From Flavobacterium gelidilacus DSM 15343 (GTDB taxonomy: Bacteria > Bacteroidota > Bacteroidia > Flavobacteriales > Flavobacteriaceae): 64,000 nt of DNA. The stretch is from contig NZ_KE383904.1 of assembly GCF_000422685.1 (NCBI RefSeq), forward strand, positions 10,257 to 74,256, read 5' to 3'. Position numbers and translations under genes: made by a program. How positions within the stretch are numbered: the first letter of the stretch is position 1; each line of letters begins with the position of its first letter. The notes beneath the pieces were generated by a model. That model was not told the origin of the DNA. It ran no database searches and saw nothing but the letters and a program-made list of their open reading frames with translations. Shown one piece after another: positions 53,941-62,910 of this stretch.

Positions 53941-54627
53941 ATGTTCAAACATAAAAAACACGTTTTCTTTGATTTAGATCATACACTCTGGGATTTCGAT
54001 AAAAATTCAGGTTTTGCGTTTGATGCAATTTTTAAAAATCAAGGTTTTGATATTTCTCTAGAAGAATTTTTAAACATTTATATTCCAAGAAATCAACATT
54101 ATTGGAAGTTGTATCAAGTCAATCAGATTTCACATCAAGATTTACGTTATTATAGATTGAAAGATGTTTTTGATGCTTTGAAATTTGAAGTTTCTGACGA
54201 AATTATTCACAAATTATCTGATGATTATATTGAGTATTTACCAGAATACAATCATCTTTTTGACGGAGCTATTGAGTTGTTAGACTATTTAAAACCAAAT
54301 TATCAATTGCATATAATAACTAATGGTTTTAGTAAAGTTCAAGACAAGAAGTTGCATAATTCAAACATTGGGCATTATTTTGAAACCATAACAAATTCAG
54401 AATTAGCCGGACAAAAAAAACCAAATCCTATTATCTTTGATTACGCTTTAGGAATTGCAAAAGCTTCAAAAGAAGAAAGCATTATGATTGGTGATAGCTT
54501 TGAAGCAGATGTTTTAGGAGCTTTAGATTTTGGTATAGATGCAATCTTTTTCAACGAGCATAAAACAGAAATTAATCACGATGTTTACCAAGTAAATCAT
54601 CTTTTAGAATTAAAAAATATATTATAA
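53941..54627 (+). CDS. HAD-superfamily hydrolase, YjjG-like nucleotidase
   Basis: A 228-residue HAD phosphatase: motif I FFDLDHTLWDFD, motif II IITNGFS, Lys in AGQKKPNPIIFDYAL and motif III/IV MIGDSFEADVLGA. The length and the TLWDFDKNSG start match the YjjG type, which dephosphorylates unusual pyrimidine nucleotides. It starts 1 bp after the DUF3299 stop and 1 bp before the next gene. Confidence 0.88.
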   Translation: MFKHKKHVFFDLDHTLWDFDKNSGFAFDAIFKNQGFDISLEEFLNIYIPRNQHYWKLYQVNQISHQDLRYYRLKDVFDALKFEVSDEIIHKLSDDYIEYLPEYNHLFDGAIELLDYLKPNYQLHIITNGFSKVQDKKLHNSNIGHYFETITNSELAGQKKPNPIIFDYALGIAKASKEESIMIGDSFEADVLGALDFGIDAIFFNEHKTEINHDVYQVNHLLELKNIL

Positions 54628-54628
54628 A

Positions 54629-55363
54629 ATGAAGAAAATTGTTTTTTTATCAATATTGTTTTTTTCTATGCTTTCTGTAGCACAAGAAAATTATAAAGTT
54701 ATTATTATGCCAAAGAAATTCGATTTCTTAAAAGCTGAAAATGAATATAATCTAAATGTTTTATGTAAATCATTCTTTGAAAAAGAAGGTTTCCAAGTGT
54801 TTTATACAACTGATAAATTACCTTTAGAAGTAGCTAGCAATAGATGTAATGCATTGTTTTTAGATTTAATTGAAGACAGCAATATGTTTAAAACAAAAAT
54901 GAAAATTGAATTAAAAGATTGTCAAAACAATGTTGTCTCTTTTAGTGATGAAACAGAGTCGAGAGAAAAAAATATAAATGCAGCATATAATGAAGTAACG
55001 AGAGCTGCATTAATTTCAATGAAAGGATTTACAAATGTTAAAAATAAATATGCTATTTCTACTGAAAATAAGATAGAAGTCAAAGAAAGTGCTGTTTTAA
55101 CCGAAGAGAAAGTGACATCAAGTAAACAGGAAATTGGTATTGAAAATGCAAAATTAGTTTCTGTGCTAACTAAAAACGGCTATAATCTAGTCGACGAAAA
55201 TAAAAAGATAAAATTCGAACTTTCAAAAACTACAAACCCTGCAATCTTCATTGCTAAAAAAGGAAGTATTCAAGGAATTTTTACTTTCAACGGTAAAAAC
55301 TCAAAATTTGAAAGTTATCAAAATGATGTTTTAGTGGTTGAAGAAGTTGATGCGAAGTTTTAG
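54629..55363 (+). CDS. Exported protein, hypothetical
   Basis: 244 residues with a signal peptide (KKIVFLSILFFSMLSVAQ). The mature part has an alpha/beta N-terminal domain (YKVIIMPKKFDFLKAENEYN, CNALFLDLIED) and a strand-rich C-terminal domain (IFTFNGKNSKFESYQND). It is directly downstream of the HAD gene. No known family recognised. Confidence 0.65.
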   Translation: MKKIVFLSILFFSMLSVAQENYKVIIMPKKFDFLKAENEYNLNVLCKSFFEKEGFQVFYTTDKLPLEVASNRCNALFLDLIEDSNMFKTKMKIELKDCQNNVVSFSDETESREKNINAAYNEVTRAALISMKGFTNVKNKYAISTENKIEVKESAVLTEEKVTSSKQEIGIENAKLVSVLTKNGYNLVDENKKIKFELSKTTNPAIFIAKKGSIQGIFTFNGKNSKFESYQNDVLVVEEVDAKF

Positions 55364-55379
55364 TTTATATCAACTCATA

Positions 55380-56657
55380 CTAATACCCATACTTATCCTT
55401 CCAACGATTCTTCAAAAACTGACGAATTTCCTTTTCACGAGCATTTTCGCCAGGGTCAAAGAATTTAGTTTCCGATAAATCATCAGGTAAAAATTCCTGT
55501 TCAGCAAAATTATTAGCAAAGTCGTGCGAATATTTATATTCATCACCATAACCTAATTCCTTCATTAGTTTAGTTGGAGCATTTCGTAAATGTAACGGAA
55601 CAGGCAAATCACCAGTTTGTTTTACGATTTGTTGAGCTTTTCCAATAGCCATATAACTCGCGTTACTTTTAGCAGAAGTTGCCAAATAAACCGCACACTG
55701 ACTCAAAATAATTCGACTTTCAGGATAACCAATTGTTGTCGCAGCCTGAAACGTATTATTAGCCATAATTAATGCGGTCGGATTTGCATTTCCAATATCT
55801 TCGCTGGCTAAAATCAACATTCTTCTGGCAATAAACTTTACATCTTCACCACCTTCAATCATACGAGCCAACCAATAAACCGCACCATTTGGATCACTTC
55901 CGCGAATTGATTTTATAAAAGCGGAAACAATATCATAATGCATTTCACCCGTTTTGTCATATAAAACTGTGTTTTTTTGAGCCAATTGCATTACTTTCTC
56001 ATTCGTAATTTCAATCAAATCGCCTTCACTGGCATTAATGACTAATTCAAAAACATTCAATAATTTTCGACCATCACCACCAGAAAGACGCAACAAAGCT
56101 TCCGTTTCTTTAAGTTGAATATCTTTAGATTTCAAATAAGCATCGGTTTTAATCGCTCTATGCAACAAAGCTTCCAAATCATCTTTAGAAAACGGATTCA
56201 AAACATAAACCTGACATCTTGACAACAAAGCCGGAATCACCTCAAAACTCGGATTTTCAGTCGTTGCTCCAATTAAAGTTACCCAACCTTTCTCCACAGC
56301 AGCTAACAACGAATCTTGTTGCGATTTACTAAAACGGTGAATCTCATCAATAAACAAAATCGGATTTTTTGCCGTAAATAAACCACCACTTTGCTTCGCT
56401 TTATCCAAAACTTCACGAATATCCTTTACACCACTATTAATCGCACTCAAAATATAAAACGGACGTTTACTTTCTTCAGCCATAATTTGAGCCAAAGTGG
56501 TTTTTCCCGTTCCAGGTGGTCCCCACAAAATCAAACTCGGAATAATTCCTTTCGCTATCTGATGTGTCAACGAACCTTGCTCTCCAACTAAGTGCAACTG
56601 ACTAATATATTCCGATAGTTTCTTTGGGCGAATTCGTTCTGCTAATGGTGCATTCAT
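55380..56657 (-). CDS. rarA: Replication-associated recombination protein A (RarA/MgsA AAA+ ATPase)
   Basis: A 425-residue AAA+ ATPase related to clamp loaders, acting at stalled replication forks. Walker [15 protein letters not shown], Walker [16 protein letters not shown], sensor 1 [13 protein letters not shown], and the C-terminal family domain ([27 protein letters not shown]). The start is the ATG at 56657 ([12 protein letters not shown]), as in the family; a Met five codons earlier is possible. Its upstream spacer holds family 1 repeat copy 2. Confidence 0.95.
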   Translation of the reverse strand: MNAPLAERIRPKKLSEYISQLHLVGEQGSLTHQIAKGIIPSLILWGPPGTGKTTLAQIMAEESKRPFYILSAINSGVKDIREVLDKAKQSGGLFTAKNPILFIDEIHRFSKSQQDSLLAAVEKGWVTLIGATTENPSFEVIPALLSRCQVYVLNPFSKDDLEALLHRAIKTDAYLKSKDIQLKETEALLRLSGGDGRKLLNVFELVINASEGDLIEITNEKVMQLAQKNTVLYDKTGEMHYDIVSAFIKSIRGSDPNGAVYWLARMIEGGEDVKFIARRMLILASEDIGNANPTALIMANNTFQAATTIGYPESRIILSQCAVYLATSAKSNASYMAIGKAQQIVKQTGDLPVPLHLRNAPTKLMKELGYGDEYKYSHDFANNFAEQEFLPDDLSETKFFDPGENAREKEIRQFLKNRWKDKYGY

Positions 56658-56687
56658 TTTGTAAAAATACAATAATTTTATTTTTTT

Positions 56688-56783
56688 GGAGCTCTAACTT
56701 CAGGCATTTTTAGAAAGGTTTCTTCCTGCTGTCCATTCTATCTTTTTTTTCAAAAAAGGATGCCATTCCCATCAGGGCTAAAG
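56688..56783. repeat. Structured intergenic repeat, family 1, copy 2
   Basis: 96 bp between parE and rarA, both minus strand. Shared with copy 1: CTTCAGG on the left, CTGTCCA, TATCTTTT, AAAAGGATGCC, TTCCCATCA. The inner hairpin pairs ATCTTTTTT with AAAAAAGGAT (one bulge). The outer stem AGCTCT (56690-56695) pairs with AGGGCT (56774-56779), unlike copy 1 (GCGTT/AACGC) but again complementary. Confidence 0.75.
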
Positions 56784-56800
56784 ATTTTATGTAGGTTTTA

Positions 56801-57106
56801 TTAAGAATGGTTTTTCAAAATTCTTGTAATATTCCTGTTTTGATGTAAAACACGAACAATAGAAATCTTATTTTCTGAAGTTTTTAAATAAAAAATATAA
56901 TGTGATTGATATAACACATATTTATAATCAAGAAAGTGTTGCTCAACTACAATTTTATTATCAAGATGTTTGCAATGCTCCTCTATCTTATAAATTAAAT
57001 TTTCAATATAATAATCAGCTTGATTAATAGAAAAATTATCTAAAGTCCAAACCCAAATTTCTTCCAAATCTAATTTTGAAAGTCTTGATAATTCATAAAT
57101 TATCAT
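56801..57106 (-). CDS. parE: ParE-type toxin
   Basis: A 101-residue RelE/ParE-fold toxin: YELSRLSKLDLEEIWVWTLDNF, Arg/Lys positions in YKYVLYQSHYIFYLKTSENKISIVRVLHQNRN, ending in a typical C-terminal strand. ParE toxins act on DNA gyrase; this is family knowledge, not seen in sequence. Its ATG overlaps the parD stop as ATGA. Confidence 0.88.
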   Translation of the reverse strand: MIIYELSRLSKLDLEEIWVWTLDNFSINQADYYIENLIYKIEEHCKHLDNKIVVEQHFLDYKYVLYQSHYIFYLKTSENKISIVRVLHQNRNITRILKNHS

Positions 57107-57351
57107 TTTTTATTATATTTAGATTTCATTTCATTCAAAAAGTTAGTAGTGTCAAAGTCAGAAACATAACCACTATTTTCTCCTTGTTTTAATTGCATAA
57201 TAAGTTCTTGTTTGGCTAGTTCTTCTTCTTCCAATAAACGCAAACTGGCTCTAATGACTTCACTAGCAGAGTTAAAGCTTCCAGAATTTATAGATTTTTT
57301 AATAAATTCTTCAAAATGACTTCCTAATACAATTGATGTGTTTTTGCCCAT
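57103..57351 (-). CDS. parD: ParD-type antitoxin
   Basis: An 82-residue ribbon-helix-helix antitoxin: MGKNTSIVLGSHFEEFIKKS, then SGSFNSASEVIRASLRLLEEEE, the classic ParD N-terminal DNA-binding half; the acidic C-terminal half wraps the toxin. The start is the ATG at 57351; a frame 27 codons longer would cover the promoter and operator. The intact pair contrasts with the broken one at 42130-42665. Confidence 0.9.
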   Translation of the reverse strand: MGKNTSIVLGSHFEEFIKKSINSGSFNSASEVIRASLRLLEEEELAKQELIMQLKQGENSGYVSDFDTTNFLNEMKSKYNKK

Positions 57352-57368
57352 AATCCATAAATTATATT

Positions 57369-57399
57369 CAAAACTACCAATAATTGGTACAATATCAAA
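57369..57399 (-). promoter_or_regulatory. parDE promoter with internal palindromic operator
   Basis: On the minus strand TTTG (57399-57396), 19 nt, TAGTTTTG (57376-57369), both elements intact. A 15-bp perfect palindrome, TACCAAT-A-ATTGGTA (57375-57389), lies between the two boxes and touches the -7 box, ideal for repression by ParD. The ATG is 18 bp downstream of the -7 box. Confidence 0.75.
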
Positions 57400-57447
57400 A
57401 TTAAAAACTGACAAAAAAGCATAAAACAACATTTGGCTTTATCTTTG

Positions 57448-57535
57448 AATGATTGATTAAAAGATTTAAGGATTAAAATGATTGAAAGATTGAAATTCTT
57501 AAACAAAAAAAAGTGAAACCCTGAAACCTTGAAAC
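57448..57535. repeat. GATTGAAA / TGAAACC word array before the rhomboid gene
   Basis: Repeats of GATTAAAA and GATTGAAA (57450-57495) change to three units of CTGAAACC type (57512-57535). The last unit supplies the TTG start codon of the rhomboid gene. Confidence 0.6.
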
Positions 57536-58296
57536 AAAAAAAACCAATTAAAGACAACCCATTTAAATTCACACCTTCGGTAATCTTATTTCCGTTGTTG
57601 TTTGTATTGGTATTATGGATTGTGTTTTGGATTGAACATCATTATCACGTAGATTTATCCCATTACGGAATTTACCCAAGAAAAGGTTTCGGCTTAAAAG
57701 GAATAATTTTCAGTCCATTTCTTCACGGAGATTTAGAACATTTGTTTAATAATTCTATTGCATTATTTGTTCTGTTACTTTTTTTGCGCTATTTCTACAG
57801 AGAACAAGCAGTTACAGTTGTAATAATCGGAATATTATTTTCAGGAATAGGAACGTGGCTAATAGGAAGACCAAGCTACCACATTGGAATTAGTGGATTG
57901 GTTTATGCTTTAGTCAGTTTTATTTTCTTCAAAGGAATTTTTACCAAATACTTTAGATTAGTAGCTGTTTCATTAACCGTAATCTTATTATACGGAGGAA
58001 TGATTTGGTACATGTTTCCAGAAGTCGGAAAAAACAACATTTCGTGGGAAGGTCATTTATTCGGTTTCCTGACAGGTTTTGTATTGAGTTATTTCTTAAA
58101 AACACCACAATTTGATAAAGCCATTTTCTACGATTGGGAAAGTCCAGATTTTAATCCAGAAAACGATCCATTTATGAAAAACTTCGACGAAAACGGAAAA
58201 TTCGCTCCACCACCAAAACCAGAAGAAGTTATTAAAGAATATTTTAATTCATCTATAAAGGTGATTTATGACTTTATTGGAATTAAGAAGGAATAG
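57529..58296 (+). CDS. Rhomboid family intramembrane serine protease, TTG start
   Basis: 255 residues, six to seven membrane helices. Catalytic Ser in GISGLVYALVSF and His in WEGHLFGFLTGF; HGDLEHLFNNSIALF is the conserved L1/N region. A cytoplasmic C-terminal tail (about 190-255) is rich in Pro and acidic residues. TTG at 57529 is the only possible start at the expected N-terminus, since a stop lies in frame at 57514-57516. The convergent HEPN-like gene overlaps by 14 bp. It cleaves transmembrane substrates; target unknown. Confidence 0.88.
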   Translation: MKQKKPIKDNPFKFTPSVILFPLLFVLVLWIVFWIEHHYHVDLSHYGIYPRKGFGLKGIIFSPFLHGDLEHLFNNSIALFVLLLFLRYFYREQAVTVVIIGILFSGIGTWLIGRPSYHIGISGLVYALVSFIFFKGIFTKYFRLVAVSLTVILLYGGMIWYMFPEVGKNNISWEGHLFGFLTGFVLSYFLKTPQFDKAIFYDWESPDFNPENDPFMKNFDENGKFAPPPKPEEVIKEYFNSSIKVIYDFIGIKKE

Positions 58297-58819
58297 AGGT
58301 TTGTAGTTTTTTATTAATTAAACCTAAGTTTTCAAAAGAGATATTAAAGTGTTTTATGAAATCTTTGTGTATTTTTTCAATTTCAATTTCATTGATTTTT
58401 CCAGAATTTAAAGTAGTTTGTTTTTTACTCTCAACTTTTTGCATTGGAGACATTGATCTAGGTAGGTTTAGTGTAAAAGAAAGATCACTTTGTGCTAAAC
58501 TTATTATTTCATAGTCAATTAAATTGTCAGAGTGAGCAATAATGTTTCTAAATGTCATTATGTTTTTAATACTATTATTTAAATTTTTATCAATATTAAT
58601 TTTTTCAATTTCAATTATGTAAGAAAGAATTTTAAATTTTGATGAAAAATTTAAAATTAAATTATTTAAAAGAATATCATTAATAAAAGTAGTTTTTTCT
58701 GAAGAAATATATTTTGATATTATTTCTTTAATTAGTTTTTCAACGGTATTAAATTTTATTATTATATCAGAAATTATTTCTTTATTTCTAATTATTAATT
58801 CATCTCCTCTCTCAATCAT
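58283..58819 (-). CDS. HEPN-like helical protein, hypothetical
   Basis: 178 residues, helical, no membrane segment. The central helix contains TFRNIIAHS, an R-N-x3-H arrangement typical of HEPN-domain RNases; the preceding helices (VEKLIKEIISKY, LNNLILNFSSKFKILSYII) fit a four-helix HEPN bundle. Very AT-rich, with a long Ile/Asn-rich composition. No nucleotidyltransferase (MNT) partner is adjacent. Toxin or RNase function is inference from the motif. Confidence 0.5.
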   Translation of the reverse strand: MIERGDELIIRNKEIISDIIIKFNTVEKLIKEIISKYISSEKTTFINDILLNNLILNFSSKFKILSYIIEIEKINIDKNLNNSIKNIMTFRNIIAHSDNLIDYEIISLAQSDLSFTLNLPRSMSPMQKVESKKQTTLNSGKINEIEIEKIHKDFIKHFNISFENLGLINKKLQTSIPS

Positions 58820-58840
58820 AAATTATTATTTTTAAGTGAT

Positions 58841-59668
58841 TTACTTTTGGCAAAAATCTTTGATATTTTCATAAGCTAAAGGATTTCCTAATTCACCACC
58901 TTTACTGAAATTTAAACAAGCATTTTCTTTGTCATTTAAACTTATATAACATAAACCTATTTTATTATAAACGGAGTCATTCTTGTCGTCGATTTTTAGA
59001 CTTTTTTTATAATAAATTATTGCATCATTGTAATTTTCTAAATTATAAAAGTTTATATCACCAATTAATTGATAATAATTAGAATATTCGTTAATTTTTA
59101 ATGCTTCTAAAATATCTAATTTTGCACCTCTAAAATCTAACATTTCTATTTTTAATTTTGCTCTTTCTGAATAAAAATAATCCAAATTATTTTCGTCATA
59201 AATTTCAATAGCTTTTGTGTAATTTGTTATTGCTCCAATAGTGTCTTTTAATATTGTCTTTATTTTAGCTATTCTAGAATGAATGTGAGAGTAACTTATA
59301 GGTGCAGTAACACCATCATTAAAATAAATTTCACAATTATTCGAATTTAAAGCTTTGTTGTAATTTTCAATTGCTTCATTATAGCTTTCAAAACCTTCAT
59401 TTAAACTCCCTAATCTATAATATATCCATGTACAATTTAAAGAATCACTAATTACTGCTTTATTATAATGTTCAATACTTGAATCATACATTTTAATACT
59501 TAATAATTCTTCATCTTTTTTTTGCTTTAGATTATTGGAGTACTTTTTCAAACTTAATGAATTCAGAGCTTTTTCTCTAAAATCTTCTGCCAGAGAAACA
59601 TTTAGATTAATTTCTTGAGCACTTATTGAATTAAAGCATAAAATTAAAAAAAGATAAGAATATTTCAT
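58841..59668 (-). CDS. Exported tetratricopeptide-repeat protein
   Basis: 275 residues. Signal peptide KYSYLFLILCFNSISAQ from the ATG at 59668; longer frames would overlap rlmB. About five TPR units follow (LRxAxxxYxKA-like spacing: AIENYNKALNSNNCEIYF, AITNYTKAIEIYDENNLDYF, DAIIYYKKSLKIDDKND), ending in KENACLNFSKGGELGNP, a Sel1/TPR-like cap. Periplasmic scaffold of unknown partner. Confidence 0.8.
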   Translation of the reverse strand: MKYSYLFLILCFNSISAQEINLNVSLAEDFREKALNSLSLKKYSNNLKQKKDEELLSIKMYDSSIEHYNKAVISDSLNCTWIYYRLGSLNEGFESYNEAIENYNKALNSNNCEIYFNDGVTAPISYSHIHSRIAKIKTILKDTIGAITNYTKAIEIYDENNLDYFYSERAKLKIEMLDFRGAKLDILEALKINEYSNYYQLIGDINFYNLENYNDAIIYYKKSLKIDDKNDSVYNKIGLCYISLNDKENACLNFSKGGELGNPLAYENIKDFCQK

Positions 59669-59684
59669 AAATAAGTTTTTAAAT

Positions 59685-60419
59685 CTACTGTCTCTGACGA
59701 ACAACCTCATACAAAAAAGCACCACACGCTACAGAAACATTTAAAGATTCAATAGTTCCAAACATTGGTAATTTTGCTTTTTCATCCACAATTTTCAACA
59801 CAGATGGATTTACACCTCTATCTTCGCTTCCCATTATTATGGCTAAAGGTTCGTTTAGGTTTAAATCATAAATATTGCTATCTGTTTTTTCAGTAGAAGC
59901 TATAGTTTTAATACCACTTCCTTGCAAATGAAAAATAGCATCTTTAATGTGATCTACTTTACAAATTGGCACATTAAAAACAGCACCAGCACTTGTTTTA
60001 ACCGTATCACCATTTACGGGAGCAGAACCTTGTTTTTGAACAATAATTCCGTCAACACCAGTACATTCAGCTGTTCTGATAATTGCTCCAAAGTTACGAG
60101 CATCAGATAATTGGTCTAAAATTAAAAACAAAGGCATTTTTTCTTTAGCCAAAACAGTTTCTATCAAAGTCTCTAAATCATGAAAAGAAACCGGAGAAAT
60201 CGTTGCCACAGCACCTTGATGGTTTCCAGAAGTCAAACGGTTTAATTTCTCTACAGGAACGTAGGAGAAATTAACGTTGTTTTGTTTCATTGCTTTCATC
60301 AAATCTTTTATCAAGTCACCTTGAAGCTCTTTTTGTAAAAACACTTTATCAATTTCTGTTTTTGATTGAATTGCTTCAATTATAGCACGTATTCCGAATA
60401 TTTGATTATCTCTTTCCAT
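59685..60419 (-). CDS. rlmB: 23S rRNA (guanosine-2'-O)-methyltransferase, TrmH/RlmB family
   Basis: A 244-residue SpoU/TrmH methyltransferase. N-terminal substrate-binding domain (MERDNQIFGIRAIIEAIQS), then the knotted catalytic domain: LDQLSDARNFGAIIRTAE (motif 1 with Asn-Arg), IIMGSEDRGVNPSVL (motif 2) and IESLNVSVACGAFLYEVVRQ (motif 3). RlmB methylates G2251 of 23S rRNA in E. coli. TATTTTTG (60431-60424, minus) is a good -7 box. Confidence 0.93.
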   Translation of the reverse strand: MERDNQIFGIRAIIEAIQSKTEIDKVFLQKELQGDLIKDLMKAMKQNNVNFSYVPVEKLNRLTSGNHQGAVATISPVSFHDLETLIETVLAKEKMPLFLILDQLSDARNFGAIIRTAECTGVDGIIVQKQGSAPVNGDTVKTSAGAVFNVPICKVDHIKDAIFHLQGSGIKTIASTEKTDSNIYDLNLNEPLAIIMGSEDRGVNPSVLKIVDEKAKLPMFGTIESLNVSVACGAFLYEVVRQRQ

Positions 60420-60442
60420 TTGGCAAAAATAGTCTTTTTATT

Positions 60443-60569
60443 AAAAAGATTGAAAGATTGAAAGATTAAAAAATTAAAAGATAATTGGTTTTGATCAATA
60501 AAAGGTTAAAAGGTATAATGTAGTGTGTGAAATTTTTCAATCCTACAATTTTAAATTTTTCAATCTTTT
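60443..60569. repeat. Word arrays forming long-range inverted repeats
   Basis: AAAAAGATTGAAA units near 60443-60470 and TTTTTCAATCTTTT near 60556-60569 are reverse complements across about 90 bp. They flank a less repetitive core in the spacer between rlmB and the Omp85-like gene. Confidence 0.6.
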
Positions 60570-60570
60570 C

Positions 60571-62232
60571 TTAAAAATACGTTTTAAAACTCACATGCAC
60601 GATTGAGTTGGAAAGTTTAATGGTTTGGTCGTTTGTTGAACCATTCGCATAAATGAAATTAAATAATCCGTTTTTAGTAAAAAGGCCAAAACCAAAACCC
60701 AATCCTAATAAGTTACCACTCAAATTAGAAGTTTTATCTTGAAAATAGCCATAGTCAATTATCGAATGTATATAAATACTTGGTGCCATCATGTAGCGAT
60801 ATTCAGTTAAAATGCCGCTGTAAGCATTAGCTTGCAAGCTGTTTTCACTAAATCCTCTAATCGAATTTATTCCTCCATAACGATGCAATTCATTCACTAT
60901 GTAATCATCACTTTGTAAGTAGAATGTTTCGTTTTTGATGTTTATGATGTTCTTTTCATTCAAATATAAGTTATGACTAAAATTAACTTGTCCAAAAAAT
61001 TGATTTGTTTTTAAAGAACTAATGGTTCGATTTCCTGTTCCTAGTTTAATATTGAATTTAGTCTTTTCTGGAAATAAAAAATCATCATTGTTAAAGTCAA
61101 TAAAATCAAAAGTAGAAGTAATGAATGTATTCGTAAAATCGTTAATACTAAATGAGTTTGTGTTTTGAATGTCTACTGAAGTCGTATTTTGATAACCCAA
61201 ATAAACTTTCGAATTGTATTTAAAATAATAACCCAAATTCAAATCGGTTTTTGTGTTTTGAAACGTACTATCTTGTTTAAAAATTCGTAAATCTGCTTTA
61301 ATTCCAAACGGACTTTTAAACATGTACGGAATTTCAGTTCCTAAATTAAAACTCGATTGTTGTTTTCCGTCATTTTTCCAAAATAAATTTAATTTTTCTC
61401 CTGAATTTAAAATATTTTGCAATTGTAAATCCAAATAACCATTAAAACGAAGATTTGAATTTTCATCATTGGCAAATCCTATAAAGCCATCGAATTTGTT
61501 AGGTTTGGCTTTTTCGAGATAAACGTAAACTTTTGTAGAATCTTTCGTGAATAATATTTCAGGATATTTGGTTTGTGTCACAAAACGCAATTCATTAAAG
61601 TCTTTATAAATTTTAGAAACATTATCCTGATTGAAATCCAATCGTCTTGCTTTCTTTAAAATTGCCTTTTTAATTCCATATGGAAACTTGTCATAACCTT
61701 CAATTACGATATTTGTTAAATTTCTTTTTTGGTTTAAATCTAAAACTAATTTAGCTTCCAAATAATTATTAACCTGATTGTAATCTGTTAGTTTTAGTTT
61801 AGCTAGTGAATATCCTTTCTTTTCAAGTAAAGAAATTTTATTTTGCATAAAAGATTCAACATTTTCAATAGGTAGTTTTATGGAATCATCTTTCAGACTT
61901 AATAGTTCTTTTTCTTCTGCTGAATTTATACCTATATATATATGTACAAGTTGAACTTGATTCTTTAAGCTGTATTTGAAAAAGAAAATACTGTCATTTA
62001 ATTTTGATTGAAGCAATAATTCATTTTGAAAATACCCTTTGTATTGAAGTTTTTGTTCTAAAGATTTTTGTTCTTCAATAATAGAAGCAACGTTTATGTG
62101 TTTTTTGATAAAACCTATGCTGTCAATTGTTCTTGTTTCTACTGCATTGCTTCCTTCAACAATCATTTCAAATTTTTGTGAAAATGAGAGTTGACAGCAA
62201 AATAGGATTAATAAGAATAATAAGTTTTTCAT
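60571..62232 (-). CDS. Omp85-like outer membrane protein
   Basis: 553 residues. Signal peptide (KNLLFLLILFCCQLSFSQ), then an N-terminal region with POTRA-like character (NQKRNLTNIVIEGYDKFPYGIKKAILKK) and a C-terminal beta-barrel with the LHRYGGINSIRGFSEN motif (RGF lock of Omp85), ending in VSFKTYF with a terminal Phe. It lacks the five full POTRA domains of BamA, so it is more likely a TamA- or FhaC-like relative. Substrate unknown. Confidence 0.82.
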   Translation of the reverse strand: MKNLLFLLILFCCQLSFSQKFEMIVEGSNAVETRTIDSIGFIKKHINVASIIEEQKSLEQKLQYKGYFQNELLLQSKLNDSIFFFKYSLKNQVQLVHIYIGINSAEEKELLSLKDDSIKLPIENVESFMQNKISLLEKKGYSLAKLKLTDYNQVNNYLEAKLVLDLNQKRNLTNIVIEGYDKFPYGIKKAILKKARRLDFNQDNVSKIYKDFNELRFVTQTKYPEILFTKDSTKVYVYLEKAKPNKFDGFIGFANDENSNLRFNGYLDLQLQNILNSGEKLNLFWKNDGKQQSSFNLGTEIPYMFKSPFGIKADLRIFKQDSTFQNTKTDLNLGYYFKYNSKVYLGYQNTTSVDIQNTNSFSINDFTNTFITSTFDFIDFNNDDFLFPEKTKFNIKLGTGNRTISSLKTNQFFGQVNFSHNLYLNEKNIINIKNETFYLQSDDYIVNELHRYGGINSIRGFSENSLQANAYSGILTEYRYMMAPSIYIHSIIDYGYFQDKTSNLSGNLLGLGFGFGLFTKNGLFNFIYANGSTNDQTIKLSNSIVHVSFKTYF

Positions 62233-62349
62233 GGCATTTATCTAACGCAAAAAAACAAAATTAATTTCAAATAAACTTTTAAAACTCTAATTGATTATAT
62301 CAAATGTAAAAGTATTGAGCAACAAAGTTTTGAAAATTAATAAATTAGA

Positions 62350-62380
62350 TTTGTTTTCTTAAAATTTATTCATACATTTG
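62350..62380 (+). promoter_or_regulatory. str operon (rpsL) promoter
   Basis: TTTG (62350-62353), 19 nt, TACATTTG (62373-62380): perfect spacing and consensus for the Bacteroidota primary sigma factor. The leader of about 48 nt has a small CCCG/CGGG hairpin (62384-62399). Confidence 0.85.
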
Positions 62381-62434
62381 CAACCCGTAAAAAAGCGGGA
62401 ATTAATAAATCACAAGAAAAATTAGTATTTAATT

Positions 62435-62818
62435 ATGCCAACAATTCAACAATTAGTAAGACTAGGGAGAACCCAAATGACTAAGAAGAGTAAATCGGCT
62501 GCTTTAGATTCTTGTCCTCAAAGAAGAGGAGTATGTACGCGTGTTTACACTACTACACCAAAAAAACCAAACTCTGCAATGCGTAAAGTTGCAAGGGTTC
62601 GTTTGACAAATGGTAAAGAAGTGAATGCTTACATTCCTGGAGAAGGACACAATCTACAAGAGCACTCGATAGTATTAGTTAGAGGTGGAAGAGTAAAAGA
62701 TTTACCAGGAGTTAGATACCACATCGTACGTGGTGCTTTAGACACTGCCGGAGTAAGCGGTAGAACACAAAGAAGATCTAAGTATGGTGCAAAACGTCCA
62801 AAAGACGCTAAAAAGTAA
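62435..62818 (+). CDS. rpsL: 30S ribosomal protein S12
   Basis: 127 residues: [20 protein letters not shown] at the start, [19 protein letters not shown] (the Lys42/43 region linked to streptomycin resistance) and [19 protein letters not shown]. Decoding-centre protein; first gene of the str operon, followed by rpsG and fusA. The Lys at the PKKPNS position is wild type. Confidence 0.98.
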   Translation: MPTIQQLVRLGRTQMTKKSKSAALDSCPQRRGVCTRVYTTTPKKPNSAMRKVARVRLTNGKEVNAYIPGEGHNLQEHSIVLVRGGRVKDLPGVRYHIVRGALDTAGVSGRTQRRSKYGAKRPKDAKK

Positions 62819-62910
62819 ATCAAAAATCAGTCTAGAGAATAATGTTTAAATGTATGAAAGTATTGTGCTTTCTGCTTTTGATTGTTAAACTTTGACACAA
62901 ACGAAAAGAA

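Noticed and set aside
62384..62399. CCCG/CGGG hairpin in the rpsL leader as a ribosomal-protein autoregulatory site
   Set aside because: Only four G/C pairs with an A-rich loop; too weak to claim regulation without conservation data.
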